Part shown: positions 51,401 to 62,602 of the stretch, piece after piece
Layout of the letters: every line of letters starts with the position of its first letter
Numbering within the stretch: position 1 is the stretch's first letter
Source: Rotaria socialis
Taxonomy: Eukaryota; Rotifera; Eurotatoria; Philodinida; Philodinidae
DNA: 64,000 nucleotides
Reading direction: 5' to 3'
NCBI GenBank assembly: GCA_905331475.1
Contig: CAJNYU010004686.1
Span: 1-64,000 of the forward strand
The notes under the pieces: generated by a model
The model's input: only the letters and a program-made list of their open reading frames with translations
Databases searched by the model: none
What the model was told of the DNA's origin: nothing
Position numbers and translations under genes: made by a program

Positions 51401-54400
51401 AATACGTAGATGTTTATCGACAAGTTGGATCAAAAATATGTGCATGATATACATTCGAGAAGAGTTTTTAATATTTTCAGCAATGAATTCTATTTATTTA
51501 CTTCTCATTATGCAGTTATCTCTATGAGTGATGTTAAAGATATATTCTCACACAGAACAAACTGTAGAATAGTATTATCGTTTTGATTGATCTCTATGCA
51601 AAAATTCAAATCAATATTAGAAAAATATTTTTCTTAGAGAAATTGCATTATTCATTTAAAAACTAGTATAATATTTCGACAATCATTACACTACACCGTG
51701 AACTATTTTCGGAGTATTTATAGTTTATTTTATTCTATCTACATTGCGTATTTTATTTTAGTTGGTCGTGAATTTTTTTTAATCGTTTTCTACTTTAGTA
51801 CGAATTGCTACTATCGAACGAACTCAGTCGAAATATTCATTGGACGATGATTATCCTCCTTCAGATTCTATGGGAATATCCGATCAAATAACATTAGCGT
51901 CTACAGCATCATCGTCAACATTAACATCACGACTACCAACAGAAATCAGTATAGAACCAAAAAAATATTTTATTGTTAAACAAGTCAATGAACTTTACCC
52001 ATCGCTGAAACAAAATATTGCAATTAAAATAAACGAACAACAATTACCCACCTATAAAGATTGTCAAATTCATTATCATGGTTTACCGTCCATCGGTGAC
52101 TATCCCACTGTATGGCTACCACTAGAAAATAAAGGCTTATTAAATATAAAACAAGCATTTTATGAAGGTCTTAATCATCAATATAGGCATTATCCACTGC
52201 CATGGTCTCCGCCTCTATGTACATTACATAAACCTATCGATGAACGTTTATCAATTATTGACAATCACTTTGTATTAAAGCGTTCATCACGTGCAAAAGC
52301 GCCCATAAATCGTTATGATACAAATATGTTATTAAATTTATATTTATATATTGATTCGATAATTGACGAGCAAAGACCAATTGAAGAATTTGGTCAACGT
52401 TTAAGATCAGTTGGAGAAAAACATGAGCAGTTATTACCAGAATGGGTTGTTCACTTATTATCATCACTTTATTGGCGGATTAGTGGACATTTACCACATG
52501 CAATTGATTGTGGATTACAAGCACATCAATTGATAATTAGAGATAGAGTTTATAAAAAATGGAGTGATTTAACACTTGTAAATCTTGCTAATATTTTGTA
52601 TCTTTGGTAAGTAAATATCATTTGTAAGACTATTTGAAATGAAAGATCAGTTTGGTAAAAATGAAAAGCGTTTATTGAATATTTTCCGCAAAATCTGATA
52701 TAGCTTGATGGCAATTCATCTTGAATAGTTCTTATTTCATGCTTGATTTATAGCCCAGATTTTTACACTGGCAAATATTGTTATCACATAGCATATATTT
52801 CTGTCGTGAATCATATTGATTGTTAGAAAATCTCAGTTATTAAATTTTTCAGCATTTCAAACTCATTGATTATGTTTTTCCTCAAGGGAAAAGCTATTTT
52901 CTATGATTTGATATGCAATGCATTCGACTAGATTTCGTAAACAAGATGGTTATGAGAGTTAAAGTCCGATTTATTTATTGGCCTGTACGATATTCAGATA
53001 AAATGTTCTGGTATAAAATTTAATTTCAATGCCCACATCTAGGATTTACTTTTGTTGATAAAAAAACAAAAATGCTTTTTAACATCTCGATTTGTTGTTT
53101 AGGGGTAAATATGAAGATGCACTCGATTTAACTGAACAAGCGCACGCAATAAATTCACATGAACCAATTACAAATTATCTATTAGGAAATTTATTAGCAT
53201 TAACAAAACATAATCACACAGCAGCACAAGAATATTATCGACGAACATTAACAGTTGATCCAACAAATATATATGCTCGTCGACAATTGCGTCTGAGCTA
53301 TTGTTATACAATGCATACTGCATGGGAAATGTTGAGTTCTTCAAATGATAAAAAGAATTCTAATAAAAAGTCGATACCGCCAATTGAAAGTATGAATCAT
53401 AATTTGATGTTGCCTAATCAAAATTATAATCCATATGAAAATGATATGTCTATATCTAACAGCGCTACTTATATGTCGTTTTCTCATCAAAATACTCAAT
53501 GTATGCTATACATATATATTTGTTTCTCTGCCACGCTTAGTGTCTGCTTATTTATTTAGTTTCCTTTTTTTGAAAACGAATATCTGATTATTAAACTAGT
53601 TTTTTTCTTCAAACTAAATTTTAGGTCATCAATCTCTTGTTGACAATCGTTCATCAATTGATCGTTGGTTAAATCGTTCATGTTCAATATCATCTATTAA
53701 ACGCGTTGAACTGTTAGCTGCTGCTCGAAGTGCTTATCGTTCGTATGGTTTATGTTCATCATCATCAGTAGCAGCAGAAATAAATAACAATCATATGAAT
53801 GACGAATGTTCGCAAGGTTATGCTGTGACCAATAATGGAAATGATATTGGACATATTATTATTATCTATGATCATATTAAGCATACATTTGATTATACAT
53901 TAATATTTACAAATGATTATAGAACAATATTTTCAACAGAAAGTAAATTAAAATGTATGATTTATGGTACAGGTAGAAAATCATCTAGATGTCATGATTT
54001 TAATTTAATTGATCCAAACGAATTAAATCCAAAACATAATATGACGTGGTGGCGCGATCCTTCAACATTATATGAACATTTAAAAGAACTGATAGAAATA
54101 ATTAATTATGAAAATGAATTGAATAATAAAACACAGTTCGATCATAATAATGATAATTTCTATGAAAAATACGTATCGGATAATTATATTTTAACAAAAG
54201 ATATTCAAGAAAAATATTTATTAAAAAATGATATTCATTTCAAGGAAATCGACTGTTTAAATAAATCAACAGTAACATATACACCGTATTTATCCACGTG
54301 GATCTCACCACAAACAAAAAATGTTTATTTTAATTATACATTTTTTAAACAGATAAATAAAGAAACTGTTGAATTTAATCAACCGATTTGTTCATATCCC

Positions 54401-55500
54401 ATCATTGAATCAATAAATACAACAAAAACTATTCAAATTATTGATTATATTATTAAAAAAGCAAATGAGAATTTAACATTATATCGACCAGAAGGAATAT
54501 TAAAACCTATTTTATTAAATTTACTTTTCGAGAAAAATCCAACGATAATGAATAAAGGAGGTAAAATTAAAAAATGAATTATATGACTTAACTAAAACTT
54601 TCAATTTCAAGTCGCATAGAGATGTTGTGTTAATGATTCGTAGCACTACTACTATGCTGTAACATCGCGAGTAGTGCCTATCGTTTGAGCTTGAAGACAC
54701 TACCCACTGCGTTAGAACTACAGCTCTCTGAGGAATGATTGATGTAGTTGATTAAATCACAGTCAGACGATAGACACATGTTTAAGCATGAGAATATGAC
54801 CCATTGATTGCCAATATACAAGCGGCGTTGAATCGTTTTTTTTTGGAGTAACTTACATAGGAACTCGATCGAACATAATAATTTAATAATGAAATTATAC
54901 TATATGTATTAGTAGAAGATCAATCGTTTTATGCTATAAAAAGTTTCGTATTATGAGATTAGACTTGACACTATTTAATAATACTGGTAAACATAACAAT
55001 AGAGTACTAGGTTTTGCGCTTCATATAAATAACGTATTTTTCCGTGAAAATAAAAATCCGATTTGTATTTCTTAGGCGATGATAAAGCGTTAATTGGATC
55101 TTTTCTTGCTGCTGGTCTCAACTTACCTGTTTACAATTCGTCTTGGCTTTATTTTCATACAATTTCACTCTATTGGCGACTCATGGGTAACGCATCACAA
55201 ACGTTGAATTGTCTTTTTCAATCTTATATATTATCACCAGTAAATGTACAAGATTTAGCGTACCTGTCAATGGCATTAATGCTCTATAACAGTCAATTAC
55301 ATATCAATGAAGCCATTTATTTACTATATGAATCATTATCCATAGATCCCAATGCTCTTCTTCTAACTCATTTCACATTAGGAAATTCTATGGCAAGAAA
55401 AGGCCATTTCGATTTTGCTGAACAATGGTATCAATCAACATTAAAATTAAAACCAGACTTTGAACCAGCTAAATCACGTTTACGTGCTATTCAATGTTGA
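45480..55500 (+). CDS. TTC17: TTC17, tetratricopeptide repeat protein 17
   Basis: Seven exons join in phase to 1379 residues: 45480-45975, 49516-50047, 50562-51106, 51799-52606, 53103-53500, 53625-54560, 55076-55500. A signal peptide (MIIKMLHHLIYILILFLV) precedes THFYVNQENILIDNTL and RPYDLVAFIGQ, like the TTC17 start (THWVVTEDGKI, HPHDLVILM). Clustered TPR segments follow: TSWLAYVYLSRYFHSN with CLRCALIYGSNNDDIVLTEL; LLSSLYWRISGHLPHAIDCG; then the C-terminal set HTISLYWRLMGNASQTLNCL and HFTLGNSMARKGHFDFAEQW, ending KPDFEPAKSRLRAIQC as in TTC17. Human TTC17 is about 1140 aa and is linked to actin and ciliogenesis. Introns here (496-750 nt, first 3.5 kb, one 124 nt) are far longer than in neighbouring genes. 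The Asn/Asp-rich linker in exon 6 is lineage-specific. Confidence 0.92.
45976..49515. other. First intron of TTC17, 3.5 kb
   Basis: Roughly fifty times the usual intron length here. It contains a slightly GC-richer patch with a minus frame (46296-46505) of unknown origin, and a 29 bp near-perfect palindrome at 48998-49026. No complete mobile element could be delimited. Confidence 0.5.
48998..49026. repeat. Near-perfect 29 bp palindrome in TTC17 intron 1
   Basis: GACAACCCCAAAATATT is followed by a nearly complementary right half ending GGGGTTTGTC. It would form a strong hairpin in RNA or single-stranded DNA. Its meaning is unknown. Confidence 0.5.
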
Positions 55501-55712
55501 TTATATTATTATATGTGTCGTTTAATTTCTTATTTCTTCCGTCCAAAAAAAGGTTTTTTTCTGTCGATTCATTTTGCTTTTGTATTATTTCGGTTGAACA
55601 GTCACCTGTGTGGTTTGTGTGTCAGACAATACTTTTCGAATCTCAGCTTATCGAATGAGTAATAAAAAATTGTGTTTTTCAGATTATCTATTTTTTCAAA
55701 TTTGAACGTGCG
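55501..55712 (+). promoter_or_regulatory. Short TTC17-RNASEK spacer with acceptor-like site
   Basis: Only 212 bp separate the two same-strand genes. A pyrimidine-rich AG (GTGTTTTTCAG, ending 55681) lies about 30 bases before the RNASEK ATG with no visible upstream exon, which fits either a 5' UTR intron or a trans-splice acceptor. Confidence 0.4.
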
Positions 55713-56105
55713 ATGGTTAGGTGGCCTATCTGCGGACCAAAGTTATCATTATGCTGTTCGATTATATCAGTATGGGGTATTATACAATTTGTGTTCATGG
55801 GAATATTTTTCTTTACGCAAGCGGCACCATTATTAGATAGTTTCGAATTTAAAGACGAGGAAGTTAAACAAGACTCTTTTGAAATCGATCTTAGAAATGC
55901 ATACAGTCAACGTGCATACAATTGTTGGATTGCAGCATTTCTCTACACTGGTTTATTAGTTTTTGCTGGCTCACAATTTATGACAAATCAAAGACTATTA
56001 TCAGGATCCACTACTGCCAATCCGATGGCATCAGCTTTCGCAGGTGTTACAACCGAAGAGAATGGCTTCAATCGACAATATGGAATGCAATTTGATGGAG
56101 AATAA
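55713..56105 (+). CDS. RNASEK: Ribonuclease kappa (V-ATPase-associated)
   Basis: A single exon encodes 130 residues. It opens CGPKLSLCCSIISVWGIIQ, followed by the first membrane segment (VFMGIFFFTQAAPLL), a charged loop, NAYSQRAYNCWIAAFLYTG and a second membrane segment. These blocks match RNASEK closely (GPKLSLC, SIWGIIQL, AYSQNAYNCWIAA), and the two-TM layout is conserved. The C-terminal tail of about 35 residues is longer than in vertebrates, where the protein is near 100 residues. RNASEK associates with the V-ATPase and is needed for endocytosis. Confidence 0.93.
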   Translation: MVRWPICGPKLSLCCSIISVWGIIQFVFMGIFFFTQAAPLLDSFEFKDEEVKQDSFEIDLRNAYSQRAYNCWIAAFLYTGLLVFAGSQFMTNQRLLSGSTTANPMASAFAGVTTEENGFNRQYGMQFDGE

Positions 56106-57692
56106 AATGATGAAGATATTACGTAAGAGAATCATAATACAAAACAAAATTATTCTAACAGTGGCCAATTGTCGTATTTTTCCATGTTGTATTTGTGTTC
56201 GTAGAGGAATGAGAATCTGTATTTGTTGTGTTGTGTGTAAAACATAATTTGTATAATTCATTTATTGTTCTATTAATCAATAAAATAATAGATCTGTGCA
56301 AAATGTATTTAGTTTGGATAACCGAATCAATGGAAAAATTCGACTCTGTTTTTGAAAGTCATTCATTATTAAAAAAATTAACTTGTTTAGAATATCGGAT
56401 AAGTCAGGATTATAATTAATTTGATATTTATAAATAATGAACGCTCTGAAACATATTATTAATCAACGAATCGCGATCTACCATTAATTCTTCATCAAAA
56501 TAATTGCTTATGATATTTTTCATAGTAAAATTTGAATTCAAATTTAATATAGTTACATCAACGCAGGCTAATGCGTTCCACATTGCTTGTTTTAATTGAA
56601 GTTAAAACTGGCGATGTCTCATTATGAGACTTTCAAATATATCTTGTACTGTTTTCAAACTCAAATATTTAAATAACTAGGCCTTGTCTACACTAGAAAG
56701 ATAATGCGGCATTGATTCAAATTAAATCTACGTGCGTCTACACTTATAAGTTTAATGCATCAATCAGAATTGAGAACTAACTGCTATAATGTAGTCTGAA
56801 TGTACAAACTTAGCATGTGTTGAGTAAAGAAAAAGTCGCATCTGTCTCTTTTTGATGATTAACGACAAATGGCGAAATTTGGCAACCAAAATATCTATTA
56901 TTCTAACTTATTTCTTTCAACTCTAGTTCCGTTCAATATTCTATGGTTCTTAATTTTTATAGTTCACCTGCGGTTCTCTATAAAAATATCTATTTGTCGA
57001 TATTCTACAGCGACTCCATTGAGGCCTGTCCAAGATTCTAATTAGTCCATCAAGTTCTTTATCGATTGGTGCATTAAATCTGATTAAATTTTCAACCAAC
57101 CACGTTTCTTAATTCAGCATTAACTTTTCTAGCGTAGTAGACAAGACCTTTGCCCGGAAATTCTCTTCATATCTATAACCAGGATCCTATGACAAAAAGA
57201 AAAGTTTCGAAGTAGTTAGACGCATTATCTACTAGCGTAGAATTATGTGTGCTTTAATGGAATAATTATTGAAAGCAGTACATTTCCGGCAAACTTAAGA
57301 GAAATTATTTTCGTTTGAACTACATTCCATAGACAGACATGTAGCAGCCATTATATAGTTCTCAAAAAAGGTATATGAGAAAAACTGAATTAATTTTAAA
57401 CTATTCGATTTTAAATTAAGCGCAAATACTTTTTTCTCTTCTTCAGATATGAAATATATCGAAAAGGAACAGCATCTTTTCTTATTCGTTAAAATTCTCT
57501 GAACTGGCTTATGTCTACTACATATCCCCATGCGCGAAATGTGAAGTAAAAAATTCTTTGTTTTTGATTTCTGCGGAAATCCATTCCTCTCAGTAAACAT
57601 TTTTTTGAAAAATCAAACGATTTCTGCAACTTGAATAAGTCATATTGTGCTAGAATCTTGTTTTTATGATCTATCCATTATGTATATAGATA
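56106..57692. other. Intergenic, no supported gene
   Basis: Short frames (plus 56228-56419, minus 57295-57600) show no domains. The region holds the RNASEK 3' flank and ends at the foldback element. Confidence 0.6.
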
Positions 57693-58110
57693 TGTCGTAG
57701 GATAGATTAAAATCCAGTACAGTTTTAAATCGAACTAGGACTGATTAAAATTTTAATTTTTCCTAGTTCAGATTAAAATTTTAAAGTGAACTAGTTGACT
57801 TCGAAATGCATTTTAATCTCAACTAGTTGACTTTAAAATTTTGATCTGAACTAGGAAAAATCAAAATATTTTAAACTGAACTAGAACAGTTTCAAATATT
57901 TTGATCTGAACCAGNGTTCTAGTTCAGTTTAAAATATTTTGATTTTTCCTAGTTCAGATCAAAATTTTAAAGTCAACTAGTTGAGATTAAAATGCATTTC
58001 GAAGTCAACTAGTTCACTTTAAAATTTTAATCTGAACTAGGAAAAATTAAAATTTTAATCAGTCCTAGTTCGATTTAAAACTGTACTGGATTTTAATCTA
58101 TCCTACGACA
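57693..58110. mobile_element. 418 bp foldback element with perfect 195 bp arms
   Basis: Bases 57693-57887 are the exact reverse complement of 57916-58110 as far as I can compare them. Ends are TGTCGTAGGATAGATT and AATCTATCCTACGACA, flanked by a 4 bp duplication GATA (57689-57692 and 58111-58114). A loop of 27 bases plus the N at 57915 lies between the arms. The arms are built from variant subunits containing AACTAG and TTTAAAATTTT. No coding capacity. The differing flanks and the duplication argue for a real insertion and not a join of a contig to its own complement, although the N shows that the hairpin centre was not fully resolved. Confidence 0.8.
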
Positions 58111-58447
58111 GATACATAAAGCAGCTTTTGTCATTTCTATTAATTAAAACTGTATTTTATATCTTACTATTACGCAAGAACACAAAAACAAATATCGACC
58201 ACAGTGAATCATAGTAAGTAAGACATTGAAATTTTATAGAAAAAAACACACCGAAATATTTTTTCATATTTAAAGTGTCAATCGCCGTTGATTGTTTACA
58301 TTCAATAGCTAGTTTTACCAATCCATCATTAATTCGAAATGCTACAACAAATGAATGTAGATTTTCAAGATTTGCTGGTTCGTTACGTCTTGCTACATCT
58401 ATGATATCATTCATAGTCAATTTACGTACATTGCCAAGAAACAATAA

Positions 58448-59287
58448 AATTTATTTTTTACCACTTCGAGACATTGGTCTTTATGTGTCATTACTATTAG
58501 TGTACTATCTGTTGTTGTACAATTTTTTCTTTGTCGCCGTTTATGTATACCATTTATTTGTCGAATAGAAGGTTTTAATTCATTTTTCAATGGTTGTGTT
58601 ACAACGTATATGCTTGTTGCATTATCAGTGGTACGATATGCAACAACAGCAAACTCATCAATTTCATTACAAATTCAGCAACGAATGGAACAGCACGGTT
58701 GGCACCTTGCTATAATTTGCTTTGTAATGGGTGGTGTTTGGGCTGTACCATCCATATTCGGTCGTATGAGTACTTATGCTCCCGAAGGATTTGGCTTTCA
58801 TTGTGGTCTCGATTGGTTTGATCGCCCATTACCTGGGCGAATTAATTTTTTTCTTCTATTTTTCTTCGTCTTGTTTATGCCGATCATAATTGTTATCCAT
58901 GTTAATGTATATATTCAACATACTGCTTATCATTTAACACATTTGAGACCGCCCATTGTACTTGAACTGCAACAAATTTCAAGTGAAAAAAGCATTCGCA
59001 GACATGTTTCAGGTACACTATTTGAAAAAGAAGCTCGACGTTTACATGAAGATCAACGCTTTGTTCTCGCTACCGGAATAAGTGTTTTTGTTTATATAAT
59101 TGCGAGGACCCCTTATAGTATTGTAGCAGTTGTAAAAATATTTGGCGATCAATTTTCTTTATATAATCCATGGCTTATGACAGCGTGTGCAGTTTTAGCT
59201 AAACTTTCAATGGTAACAAATCCAATTGTATATGGAATTATACTTAAAGATCATACAGGAATGAAGCTAAGATTAAATACGAAATGA
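58448..59287 (+). CDS. Opsin, 5' end unresolved
   Basis: The open frame encodes about 279 residues covering TM3-TM7 and perhaps a poor TM2. TM3 starts with CRIEGFNSFF (compare CNLEGFF in rhodopsin, with the disulphide Cys) and ends LSVVRY in place of E/DRY. The second extracellular loop has FHCGLDWFDRP. TM7 reads AVLAKLSMVTNPIVYG: the Lys is five residues before NP, exactly where rhodopsin has the retinal-binding K296. So it should be able to form a chromophore. An in-frame stop lies just before 58448, and no upstream exon with TM1/TM2 was found; the frame 58275-58568 is shifted relative to this one. Either an exon is missing, or the gene is 5'-truncated near the foldback element. Subtype unassigned. 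Confidence 0.7.
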   Translation, partial: NLFFTTSRHWSLCVITISVLSVVVQFFLCRRLCIPFICRIEGFNSFFNGCVTTYMLVALSVVRYATTANSSISLQIQQRMEQHGWHLAIICFVMGGVWAVPSIFGRMSTYAPEGFGFHCGLDWFDRPLPGRINFFLLFFFVLFMPIIIVIHVNVYIQHTAYHLTHLRPPIVLELQQISSEKSIRRHVSGTLFEKEARRLHEDQRFVLATGISVFVYIIARTPYSIVAVVKIFGDQFSLYNPWLMTACAVLAKLSMVTNPIVYGIILKDHTGMKLRLNTK

Positions 59288-59428
59288 TTATCATCAAGAT
59301 CTATTTTTCGTTATATTTTAAAGTCAAGTACAGTGTAAACACAGAAAGAGAAATTTAAAAAAACATACATTTTCGTACATCTTGAATGCACTAACTAAAT
59401 TGAAAGGACGTTGGATTACATCGATTCT

Positions 59429-59809
59429 CTATGTAAATGGTTTTTTATTTTTTGTTGTGGCTTTTGTTGTTGTACTTGTTGATGATGTTGATGATGTGCG
59501 AGTTTTTTCTTGTTGTCGCCGAAGTTCTTTGTAATTTGACCATGTGTCTGTATAAGGTCGAAATAAAGCTGATATGTATTCTTTTCCTATATCTTGTACT
59601 GCTTTAAAATCATATTTCACATCTCGTTTTGTTTTATCCCACCCTCCTGCTCGCTCATATTTACCTTTTTGTTCAATAAATTTATCTTTGCTTGCATGAA
59701 AATAATATGCTGCTAATTGTGCGGCTCGTCGGATAGGATAGGATTCAGATAGGCGACGAATTAATTCTTCATTATTTGATAAATAACGTATTAATGAACG
59801 CCACGGCAT
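59429..59809 (-). CDS. NCBP2AS2: NCBP2AS2 homologue
   Basis: 126 residues in one exon, starting [10 protein letters not shown]. The block [20 protein letters not shown] matches the human NCBP2AS2 core ([20 protein letters not shown]). The rest is basic with a Ser/Thr/Lys-rich tail. I chose this ATG because it matches the short N-terminus of the family; an upstream ATG in frame lies inside what looks like the end of an intron (an acceptor TTATTTCAG lies just upstream). The function of the family is poorly defined. Convergent with the opsin, 141 bp apart. Confidence 0.78.
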   Translation of the reverse strand: [126 protein letters not shown]

Positions 59810-60071
59810 ATGAAATATTTTTTTCTTTCTGAAATAAAACAAAAATCAAGTATATCGATATTAAAATAGTATGATAATCTTTTCATAGATATGCATTTTC
59901 TTTGAGCATCGTTTGAAACAAAACTAGTCTGAATAAAAACAAAATATTTATTTATTTTCAACAAAGACAAATAAAAATTGTCGAAAATCACCGTGAAAAA
60001 GAAAAGAAAGTTAATTATTCGATAGAAATAAATATACTGCCATCAATCATAGGATTCTATTCAAAGGTTAT

Positions 60072-62480
60072 CTAGTGGCAATTTTGACAGTCTTTTGAAC
60101 ACAATTTGCCTTTATTTAATCGACATCGACATCCACCTGATGTATCGCCACGACCACCAGGACCCCATCGAGGACCACGAGTTGGCCACTAAGATAAATA
60201 AAGTTTCATCCTAATTAAAAAAAAAAGAACAAAAAGTTACAACTCGTCTACTTACACAAATTTCCATTTTACACTGTGTACATTGTAACCAATCACAGCC
60301 GGATAATTTTTGTATAATTACTTGACAACCAGGACTAAATATAGTTTGTATGATATAGATAATAATGACAATATACAAAACACTTACCAGTGCATCGCTT
60401 CTCTTCGTTTGATCATTTCCTAGAGAGAATAATTTGATAATATTTATAATCTGTAATTTAATTTTAATCTCACTTCTAAATGTTCTTGATCTTTACGAGC
60501 TGTTATATCATTCATAGCTCTAATTTTAAGAGCTTCTTGATATTCAAGACCTAAATATATGTATTTGAAATGGATAGTGATAATAGTAAGATCAATAATA
60601 ATAATAAAAACTTACAATTTTGACCCTCATGGACAGCTACACAGGTCATACAAATCCAATGTTTACATCCCTACAAAGATAATCTTCATCGATGAAAATA
60701 TTTGCTACGCAAAAAAACGACGAGTAAACATACATCACAGTAGACAATATTATTTCCTTGCAGTTGCTCAATGAACCACCATTGATTACAATCGGGCGTA
60801 ATACAATGAAAAGTTTTATGCCGACTTTCAGCCCAACGTACACCGATTTCATTTAATCTATCAACTATTTTTTGATCACGTTTCATATCTTTCACAATCT
60901 AGTGAAACAAAAACAAAAACTATTTCTTGCTATCATTGTTAATTAAACTCATTATTCTTTTTCTTACACCACGCAATTCTCTTTCACCGATTATAGTAAT
61001 GCAATCATCATGTGGACATCGCAGCAATGGTTCCGTACTTGTTTCAATCATTTGTAAAACGCAACGTTTACACATAGGATGCAAACAATGATGAAATAAG
61101 ACACCTTTATTTTTTCCAGTCAATTCATAACAAATAATACATTCGAATTCATCACTATTTTTGTAATAAGCAGCAGTTGCCTGTTGACGTAAATCTTCTT
61201 GGAATGCTTTTGAATCTTCTTGATAACGTAACAATTGTTTTTCTTGTTCATGTACAAAATTAAGATATTCAACATTTGTCATAAAGATACTTCCACAACC
61301 AGCACATGTCGGTGCTGAATCATTCTTACAGTTATGATGTGAACAAATAACACAATACCAATTTGGTGGCTATCAATCACAGGTAAAAATGAATATTTAA
61401 TGCAATTCTGAAGATTTCAAATTCTAGTTTCTTACTGGCTTCGTTGTTGTAGGTGCAGAAGAATTTGATTCAATATGATTTGTTGCTATTCGAGTTGGTT
61501 TTGGTTCGACACTGGTTGATTCCGGCTATTATGAAGAATGAAATGAAGATCATCTTAAAAATATTCATTGTTACATTTTGTACTTTAGAGTCTTTAAGAC
61601 ATTGATCAAGTAAATCTTGACGAAGGCGACGACATGCTTTACATGCTCGACGTGCTGATGGATTATAACTATGACATTCAACACATTCCCAATATGAAGA
61701 CTAGAACAAAAAAAGCTTGTTAGCGTAGCCTCTTTGGGGCTAAAATGTGGAACTCACATATATCCCTTCGACTTACTAAAATAGTTCAAAATAATTCATC
61801 TGAAAAATCTACCCTGATTTCCAAAACCTATAATTAGATCATTGCCTATTTGCACTTATGTCTGTAATTGAGTATTAATTGTTAGCTCGTATATTTAACA
61901 AGAGCAGAGACAGGTTTCTATGGTCTGTAATGAGCAAACATTGCTTTTTTCGTGTAGTCTGTAATTGAAAAAGGAAGAAATAGCAGCCTAATTAGTCAAG
62001 CTCCTAATTAGCACAATTTTAAACTCATTAATGTCTGTCATGGGCAGGGGGGTGGGGAGTCGCAAAAATCTCGCTTTTAAACTTACACTCACCATTTTCT
62101 TCGAAAATATATGTGAGTTCCACAAAAAATAAACATATTCTGGGAAGTTATTTCGAAATCATTGCTTACCACTGGCCGTACAGTTGAAGGTGAATCAGCG
62201 GTTGTCTAAAATAAAAGCAACGATTAGTTTTTATCTTGTCACGATTTCTTGTTTTCGGCTCGTGATCGTATCGAAAACGTCCATCAAATGAAATACTGAA
62301 TTCATTCCTAATCGTTTAATATTAAAAAGAAATAGTATTCATCATGAAATATATTACATCATATTTTCTCTAAGACACGTAGATCGATAGAGTGTTGAAC
62401 AAGGCTATGAGATTTCCTTAAAATGTGCAGGAAAAAACATCGTTGCTTATTCTTACGTCTCCAGATGAAGATGTGGCCAT
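60072..62480 (-). CDS. RBCK1-like: HOIL-1/RBCK1-like RBR E3 ubiquitin ligase
   Basis: Eleven exons join in phase to 397 residues: 62480-62457, 62205-62170, 61700-61584, 61525-61436, 61369-60968, 60898-60734, 60670-60616, 60550-60474, 60419-60388, 60334-60256, 60188-60072. Order: NZF-type finger [10 protein letters not shown] with ACKAC (about 22-40), a second finger [10 protein letters not shown] with CAGC (about 92-115), a coiled region, RING1 (CIICYELTG to CPHDDC), IBR ([11 protein letters not shown] to CMTC), and RING2 with [10 protein letters not shown] holding the expected catalytic Cys. The end, [20 protein letters not shown] and CQNCH, is nearly that of human HOIL-1. HOIL-1 is a LUBAC subunit that also makes ester-linked ubiquitin. 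Its usual N-terminal UBL is absent here; it is found in the upstream neighbour. Confidence 0.9.
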
Positions 62481-62602
62481 AGTTCATTTATTGAAATATA
62501 AAACTGAATTATCTAGAACCAGAAATCAATTTGAAACTAAATACACAGAATTATCACATTTTATGAATGATAAAATTCAATGGTAAAATAAAATAATCAT
62601 GA
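62481..62602 (-). promoter_or_regulatory. 122 bp SHARPIN-HOIL-1 spacer
   Basis: This interval must carry the end of the upstream gene and the start of the downstream one. AG sites (TGTATTTAG, GGTTCTAG) occur before the ATG and could serve as trans-splice acceptors. No promoter motif recognised. Confidence 0.35.

Noticed and set aside
57693-58110. Foldback as an inverted contig joined to itself
   Set aside because: The outside flanks differ and carry a GATA duplication, which a self-join would not produce; the N still leaves the centre uncertain.
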